This document shows positions 57,039-64,000 of a stretch of DNA of 64,000 nt, one piece after another. Position numbers and translations under genes: made by a program. Each line of letters begins with the position of its first letter. Position 1 is the first letter of the stretch. The DNA lies in assembly GCA_025093555.1 (NCBI GenBank), contig JAIWNF010000015.1:682001-746000 (forward strand), read 5' to 3'. Under the pieces are notes generated by a model. That model saw only the letters and a program-made list of their open reading frames with translations. It searched no databases and was not told where the DNA came from. This DNA comes from Circinella umbellata. Lineage: Eukaryota; Mucoromycota; Mucoromycetes; Mucorales; Lichtheimiaceae.

Positions 57039-58143
57039 ATGGCAAACCTTCCTGATTTTATGACTGATCCTAACGCCGTTCTTAATGATACGGAGCATGA
57101 ATGGCGTTATAAGCGTGTACCTGATTATAAGAAGGTCAATGAAGCTTATGAAGAAGGTAACTTTTCTAACTAAATAGTAATAATATGTACATTCTTCTTC
57201 CTATCTTTCGCATACTATATTGCTTAATAAATATTCTGAACTAAACAACAACACTTATAATGTACTATAATTATAGAAAAAACTGTTACTCATGAAGAAG
57301 GATCTCTTGGTTGGCTCGTTTCGAATTTGGTTAAGGTATATAAACAGATTAAAGTTGGAATAGAATACTGTAGAAATAGACATGTGATAAAAAACCAATT
57401 GATTAACTTCTTGGTAATTAAAAAAAAACCTATATTAGAACTGGGAAAAAGAAATGTCTTACAAACTTCGCCCTGACCAAATCCGTACCATTGATGCTGA
57501 AAAGTACCGCTTCTCAGTCAATGGAATGGAATGGCATAGCATTGAAGATATGCTTAAGGTAAAGAGTAATAGGAAATTATAGTATATATATATATATATA
57601 TATGATAGTATAGCTGAGGAAAAAGAGAATCTTTATATCATTATCGGTATCGAACCTTTTATCAATACTAAATATACAACTTCTTCTTCCATTTATATTC
57701 TCTAAATGTAGATCGGTACTTATAATGCTCTCATTGGTGACACTGAATTGTACAAGGCCAGTGAAAGTGATTTCAGTGACTCGCACAAACTTTTCAAGCG
57801 TGCTCTCCGAACCTTTTCATGGGAAGTTTTAGAAGTTTACAGTGGACCACCTACTGTTGCTTTCAAATGGCGTCATTGGGGTACCATGGTGGGTGACTTA
57901 AAAGTCAACTTGGGTAATGGTGAAAAATTGGAAGCCGAAGCTACCAACGAAGTTGTTGATACCTTTGGTGTAACTGTTGCCAAGGTGAATGAAAAGTTTG
58001 AAATTGAACAATTAGAAACCTTTTATGATCCTTCTGACTTATTGCGCAAGATGGCCAAGAAAAGAAAGGGTGGTAACAATGATGAAGCAACCACTGGTAA
58101 CACCAGCAAATGTCCTTTTGCTGCCACTGCACCTGCACAATAA
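57039..58143 (+). CDS. Pathogen-related protein-like (SnoaL/NTF2-like fold)
   Basis: Exons 57039-57156, 57277-57335, 57439-57558 and 57712-58143 give 242 residues. The protein follows the plant pathogen-related protein (PRp) pattern: EWRYKRVPDYKKVNEAYEEG, HEEGSLGWLVSNLVKNWEKE, DAEKYRFSVNG, and the signature SSHKLF-like block DSHKLFKRALRTFSWEVLEV followed by YSGPPTVAFKWRHWGTMVGD. The central to C-terminal part (about residues 60-215) is the SnoaL-like/NTF2-like barrel. The biochemical role of the family is unknown; in cereals it was found as pathogen-induced, and homologues occur in many fungi. No signal peptide; the tail (KKRKGGNNDEATTGNTSK) is hydrophilic. All introns are GT/AG and keep frame. 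Confidence 0.9.
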
Positions 58144-60194
58144 ATAAGTATTTTTATTTTTATTATCATTATTATTTTTTTTGAGAAAAGGAGAGGTAGT
58201 ACGAACAATTGGAATTGAACTATACTTTTTGGTCAGGAAGTTCTCTCCATGTATTCTTTAAAGGGAAAAGGGCTGGTTACCTTCTTTCTTTGTTCATTTT
58301 TTCGTATATTCCTTTCTGTTACTTTTTCCCAAATTTACTATTATTGTTTTTTTTATTGAATGATATCTATTTTTTTCTGTTTTTAATATTTTTTCTCTTT
58401 GATAAATAACAATTCACTATTCCCCACATGAAAACACTTATTTATATACACACACACTATTAAAGCCTCTTTCAACTTATATTTAAATATGAATAAAATG
58501 GTTTATTTCGTTGTCATAATTCTGCGGCTTTATATTACTATATATCGATGACCGATATTATAACAGTAAAGTAGCACTATATATATATATACTGTAGTCA
58601 TGAAGAAAGACTTATATGGACCATTCTATGTAATGGTAAGTAAACCAGCCATTAAACTTCGGTATTTAATTTATAAATCACATTTTTATGTTATTTTCTC
58701 ACTCGTACATAGAAAGCTTTTTATTTTTCATTGCTATATCTATAATTCGTCCATAACAAACATATTAGCTAGCCTTGTCACAATTTCATGATATAAGAAC
58801 AGCTAACAAGTCTAATTGAAATTAAAAAAATTTAGTGTGTATATAATGAGGTGTCGATGCTCCAACCTTAAAACCACGTCAATATAATTGTAAAATAACA
58901 ACAATAATAAAGAGAAAAACACTTTATTTATTGCCGGTATAAGAGGATTAATACATAGGCTACAAAACTTCAAAGTCAGACCACATGGGGTACAAAATCC
59001 ACAGGTGCGTACTTTAGTAACTAATAGTCCATCCTCTCTAATTATTGTAGCCTATTTCACCAACCTTTTTATAATAAATAAGGATAGATTTTTTATATTA
59101 TATAGCTACTATTTTTTTTTTTTGATTTGATAATTTTGAAAATAAAATCACCAAGATAATGCATTTCATTGTTACTACCTATGTTTTCACATTACGTATA
59201 CGTACTATTTTCTTCCCCAAGCGTATAATAATAAAATTACTTTGCGCTATACTTCTTCCGTTTTTGATACTTCTTGGACGTTTCTTCAATTTCTCAAAAG
59301 AAAATTATTATATTTTTTTATATAGTTCTTGTAATTCTCAGTAGCTTTTGAATGATATTTATTTTATTACTATATTACAATCGTTATAATTGCCACAGCG
59401 TGCAGCAATATAACATGAGTAGAAGTAGCAATAACTAACCCTCAATCTTTCAAAATAGAATTACCAGAGCTCTCTCTCTCTCTCTCTCTCTTTCATCCAC
59501 TCCTATTATTAAAGCCTCTGCCTCGTCTCTCTTTTTTTACATTTTTTATATTACGTTTCTTAGTATTTACATTAATTGAATATACATTATTATTATTATT
59601 ATTACTATTTTTATCTTCATATTCTTGTTAACGACGTTCTTATTGCCATTTATTGTTATTATTTTATTTTCAAATAATAATTTATCTTTTAATATCCAAT
59701 TTTTCTCAGTACGTAATGTTATTTTTATTACAGAAAGAATGAGAAAAAGAGTTGATGAAATAGGCTACAAAAGTTGAACAAGGTGGGCTACGTACAGAAT
59801 CTTTAGACGAGTTGAGCTACAAGTTACTGAAGCAACTATCTTTTTTTGTAGACCATATAGTAATTCTCTAGTATAAATATAATAGTAATCTTATTTTTTT
59901 TTTTTTGTTACTTTATTGCATAAATTTTTTCGTAAGAAAAAAAAAAAAGAAAGATTGAGAAAAGAAAAAGTATACTCCAAGAAAACAAAATATTATAAAA
60001 AAGAATGTAGTGGGTGGGGGGAAGGAAGGTAAAAAACAAAGGAAGGACAGGACTATTATTAAAAAAGAAAAAGAAAGAAGAAGGTGGCTGATTATGCTTT
60101 TAATACGTAAAGATAAATATAAAGAAATAGACTTGGGGAAAACTTATAACGATAGAATATTATATATCCAATTATTTTTAATAACATTTGTTTG
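58144..60194. other. Intergenic with simple repeats
   Basis: T-rich 3' region, a CT run at 59468-59491, ATT/TTA microsatellite patches (59586-59600), and the word ATAGGCTACAA at 58957 and 59761 with an inverted copy near 59053. No gene is seen. The far end is the 3' flank of the membrane-protein gene. Confidence 0.45.
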
Positions 60195-63008
60195 TTATTT
60201 TTCCAATGAATGTAAATAACGATCTTTTTCTCGTTGTGCAGGTGTCTTGGAATTACTATCATTATTTTGTAACCATGGAATACTACCACGTTGTTGTTTT
60301 CGTCCACCGCGCATTGTACTATATGTTCCTGTATTTGTCGTTGTGGTTGTTGTGGATGTTGTTTGTTTTCTAGATGCTACTGTATTAGTATGAGTAGTTT
60401 TATTAACAGATGGTTTTAAACTAGATACATTTTTTCTTGTGGAACTAGTAGTGACAGTTGGAGAAATAGATTGACGTTGATTAATTGGATTATTGCGACT
60501 GAATGATCCTTGTTGTTGTTGTTGTCTTTGTTGTTGAATTTTATTATTAGTATTCTTACTGATAGCTATTGCTTGTTCTTGATATTCATTTTCTGGAATC
60601 ATGGTTCTTACAGTTGATGAAGAAAATGATGCTGTAGGAACAGGTCCTTCCAATTGTTCATGCATGAATTCCTCTGGCATGGCAGGTCGTTGTTGCCAAT
60701 GATGTTGACCACGCATGGACAATAAATGTTGATGTTGTGATGGTGGTTGAATGGTTTGTTGACTATTCATGCTGCTAGCTGTACTACTGCTACTGGCACT
60801 ATGATCAGAAGACCAAGTGGCTTGTAAGGATTGGCGAACAGATTCAACGTTATTTGGTTTACTACTAATACTATTATTGCCACCCATAATCACCATTCTT
60901 TCAGCTGTTGAAAGTCGTGATAAACTATTTAAACTTGCTCGTGGTGATTCATTGACACCAGTAAATAAACTGCTTGCAGGCCGCATGAGTGATGATTGAC
61001 GTGATACTGGTAACTATTTTATTATTATTGTGAACAAAGTTACTATTAGTTTCGATTCAAAATTAACCATTTTCTCTCTCGCACACATATACATCCATTG
61101 CATATTTTCTATCCAACTCTTCGTTTTCTCTTTCTCCTTCTTTTTTTTTTTGTTTATATTATAAACTTGATAATAAAAACAAAAGTTAAAAAAAAATATA
61201 AATCCTTACCTCACGGACAGATGTTGGAGAAGTTGATTTTGCTGTTTCATTTGAAATAGGTGGGTCAATTAATGATTGTTGTGGTTGTTGTTGTTTTAAT
61301 GACGGCGATAATACGGAGGGTGAGGAAGTAGAATTCATTCGTTCATGTTTCTCTTGCTGTTGCTCAACATGCTTACTTTTAGTCAGTGTGGATGGTGTTA
61401 TTGAATGGCCACTAGGACTACTTTTAATTGAAGGTTCTTTTTGCCACCAACTAATAATATCACGTACACTTGGGTTATTACGTGAAACATCTGAATGAGA
61501 AGAAGAAGCAGTCAAACTTAATTGTTTTTGTTCTTGTTCTTGCCCTTTTTCTTCTTCTTGTTCTCGTCGTAGATCAGATAAAAATGAACGTCGTTTGGAT
61601 CGAATGGAAGCAAATTCAATAACTTTACGTGCTTCAGTTTCAGCGGCCTTGGATGCTTTTCTATTCTGTTGTCCAATTTGCTCTTGCTCGATTTTCATTT
61701 CTTTGTCTTCTGTGACGTTCGTGGATGGACGGTGTAATGATGATTGTGAAGTTGATGGAATAATAGGTGTAATTTCAGGAGTTATTGTAAGTGTGGGGGT
61801 AGGTGGAATGAGAGGCGTATAATCTTGTGGCTGTTCAGCATTGTGATCAATATATGGTTCGGCATTATCATGTTTTAATGTGGGTGTTTCTTGTTGATAT
61901 TCATAGTTTTCATCCAATGCTACTTTTTCGGAAAATGGTCTAGTAACAAGTGGGGGTGTTGGAGTTAATGGAGTTACAGGTGTATTCGGTGTTCTTGGTG
62001 ATGTTAGCGCCGGACTTGGCGGTGTTGGTATTATTATATTACTACTAGTAGTTCTAGTTGAATAGGAAGAAGGTAGAGGGGAAGGAGAAGGAGGCATTCT
62101 TTTGGAAGAAGAAGAAGAAGAAGAAGACGAAGCACCTGATACTGAAGAGTGTTGACTCGGTGAACGATCAAATAAATCTTTTAAAGGTGTTTGGGAAGAA
62201 GAAGACACATTTTTTAATGATCTCTGGCGTCTTAATGATTGTCGTAAGGTGCTACGAATTGTAGCTGCCTTTTGTTGCATTGTTGAAAATCGACGATGGT
62301 TATTGTTATTATTATTAGAATCTTCAATAAGAACAAATCCACCGTCCCCATCCATATACTTTTTATAAAGTTCTGCAGCTTCATCCGAACTCAATTCCAC
62401 TTTATCTGAAAAAAGTGAAGTAGAAGCGGGTGGAAGGGGTAATGTAATCTTGATGTCCTCATAGTGGGTTGTTGAAGGTGATAATGGAGGTACAGGTGGA
62501 CATGCTGTAGAATCTTCAGAATGATAACAATCAATTTCAATAGATTCATGATGATTCTTAGTATGGGTGATTGGAGATAATTTTTTTTCTTCGATTGTTG
62601 TAGATGTATAGGGTTCAGTCGTTTCTGAAGTAGTTGTTGTATTTGTTTTACTCGTACGATTTCTTATTTTACGTCGATGACGAATTAACCGAATGATGAA
62701 AAATAAGGCAACAAGTATAATGATAACGAGTACGATAACAACAATAGCGAATACATAGGATGGTATACCAGCACTATTAGTTTCCGGATCTTTTTAAAAT
62801 TACAACAAATAAAAAAAATAGTGAGATTTTTTTTATTATTATTAATAAATTATTTTAAAGTGATATAATGTTATTGAGAAATGGAAAAATGAATGCAAGT
62901 CTAAAGGTTTTTTTTTTTTTGGTGTTTTCTTTTACCTGCAAAAACGCATGGTAAGTAATAAAGTATTATTGTTGTTGTTGATAATAACGAAAGGTTATTG
63001 AATATCAT
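60195..63008 (-). CDS. Single-pass membrane protein with long disordered cytoplasmic tail
   Basis: Minus-strand exons 63008-62936, 62789-61210 and 61013-60195 give 823 residues. Residues 1-24 (MIFNNLSLLSTTTIILYYLP then CVFA) look like a cleavable signal peptide. Only about a dozen residues (DPETNSAGIPS) follow before the transmembrane helix YVFAIVVIVLVIIILVALFF (about 36-57) and the stop-transfer RLIRHRRKIRNR. The rest is Ser/Thr/Pro/Gln-rich, with poly-Ser, poly-Asn and poly-Gln runs and basic patches (RSTLRQSLRRQRSLK, SIRSKRRSFLSDLRREQ), ending PAQREKDRYLHSLEK. The layout recalls fungal wall-sensor or septation-associated membrane proteins, but the ectodomain is far too short for a WSC/Mid2 sensor. 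No enzyme domain. The first exon is assigned because the GCAG/GTAAAA donor and AAAAAG acceptor keep frame and give a signal peptide. Confidence 0.75.
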
Positions 63009-64000
63009 TTTTTGATCAACCCGAATGAGTAATAATTAAAAAAAAAGGATAAAAAAATATTAGTAAAATAACAGTTATAATAATAGTAATAGAAAAGTAA
63101 AATAGAAAAAGAAAAGAAAGGAATGAAAAAGGGTTACGTAGAAGAAAAGAAGAAGGAAAAAAAGGATATATCTCAATAAGAATAACCTAGTCATAATAAT
63201 AGGGTTAAGATGTAGAGAACCCTTATTTTGGGACTTTGAACAAAGGAATAAAAAAAAAGAGTTGTGTAATGTTTTGATATGGATAGAAAAGGCCTTGATG
63301 CATTTTTTTTTGTGTTCTTTTCTAGCGTAGAAACAGGTAGAGGAGGTAATTAGAGGAAAACGAATGAATAAAGTTGAGGGGGGGAAAAGACAGGAGAGGT
63401 AGAGTAGGAGAGAATAATCTTAATGTCAAAATGATAGTATGAAAAACGTGAACCATCGAAATGATAAGAGAATGAGATGAATAAAATAGTTTTTTTTTTG
63501 ACAGGGGTTTGGGCTGGATATATAAAACGCACAGTAAGTAAACATTAGTAGTAGTCGTCATAATATTAATAGAAAAGGTTATAAGTAGTGTTATATGTCC
63601 ATATATTTATATGCAATATATCATAGAAATAGAGAAGCGAATATAAAAAAAAGGAGCTCCTTTAAATAAATAAAGTATATCATTTAAACAACTCCTTTAT
63701 TTTTATTATTAATCTCTTCTAGTTAGACAAAAGAAATATAGTTTTTTTTTTTTTTGGGTCTCCTTTTCATAATTTTTAAAAAAAAAATATTAACTCATTG
63801 AAATTTTTTTTTTATTTTTTTTACATAACAGTTTACTAATAATTTCTTATTTTCTTTTTCTTGTATTTCTTTAATTTCATTTTTTTTTCTCTCCTATTTC
63901 TTTTTATTAACTACTTGTTTCTTCTTTTGTACATAAATACAAGTTTTCTATTGAATAAAATTGTTATGAATATCAATTGTTGTTCAACAATTGAATTGGG
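63009..64000. other. Upstream region of the membrane-protein gene
   Basis: Purine-rich on the plus strand from 63040 to 63440 (so pyrimidine-rich as seen by the gene), then homopolymer T and A tracts to the window end. No gene is seen. Confidence 0.4.

Noticed and set aside
63322..63561. 79-codon minus-strand frame
   Set aside because: Low-complexity Ser/Phe/Leu product from a pyrimidine-rich upstream region; no gene features.
1..64000. tRNA, rRNA, snRNA genes and CRISPR arrays
   Set aside because: I looked for GTTCRA-type arms, clover-leaf-like segments and regular spacer repeats by eye and found none convincing; a covariance-model search could still reveal one.

Overview
The window looks like nuclear DNA of an early-diverging fungus, most likely Mucoromycota (Mucorales-like). 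It is strongly AT-rich. Genes carry several short introns of about 45-155 bases with GTAAGT-like donors and TAG acceptors. There is a conserved fungal gene set, and the transposon classes (MuDR/FAR1-like MULEs with SWIM fingers, a Tc1/mariner-IS630 transposase, and a gag/ORF1-type retroelement) fit what I know of that phylum. The species assignment is inference. I saw no tRNA, rRNA or CRISPR array.

Layout. 1-8.3 kb: a host segment with a possible 42-residue ORF, the co-activator MBF1 (five exons), a decayed inverted-repeat/tandem-repeat patch, and an intronless UlaG-like metallo-beta-lactamase-fold hydrolase. 8.3-12.1 kb: an IS630/Tc1-type transposase gene with one frameshift, then a 1.4 kb non-coding transposon whose roughly 93-base termini are studded with GGCGCGCC.

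12.1-42.3 kb: a giant inverted repeat. A left arm (12086-24633) and a right arm (29302-42266) of about 12.5-13 kb each are near-identical reverse complements around a unique 4.67 kb spacer. Each arm carries, from outside in: part of a TG...CA LTR-like element, two tail-to-tail retroelement gag fragments, a TA-flanked MITE, a LINE endonuclease-like remnant, and an unrecognised multi-exon gene. That gene's exon was hit by MULE 1 (9-base target duplication), and MULE 1 was in turn hit by MULE 2 (10-base duplication). The arms differ by point changes and by one 461-base insertion found only on the right. The spacer holds a hAT-type MITE (8-base duplication) and decayed coding fragments.

42.3-48 kb: the outer part of the retroelement, a 290-base trinucleotide/hexanucleotide microsatellite, a pseudogene, and a third, MULE-free copy of the unrecognised gene family. 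48-64 kb: host genes again: a leucine-rich-repeat protein with a Cys-rich tail, a convergent long-chain-base-phosphate phosphatase (PAP2 family, eight exons), a plant pathogen-related-like (SnoaL/NTF2-like) protein, and a large single-pass membrane protein with a minute ectodomain and a long disordered tail. The host genes are unrelated functionally and form no visible cluster.

The most noteworthy structure is the giant inverted repeat with its nested transposon stratigraphy. Shared stop codons show that the transposases were dead before the duplication. The left edge coincides with the GGCGCGCC element and cuts through an LTR that is whole on the right, so the right side is probably the original.
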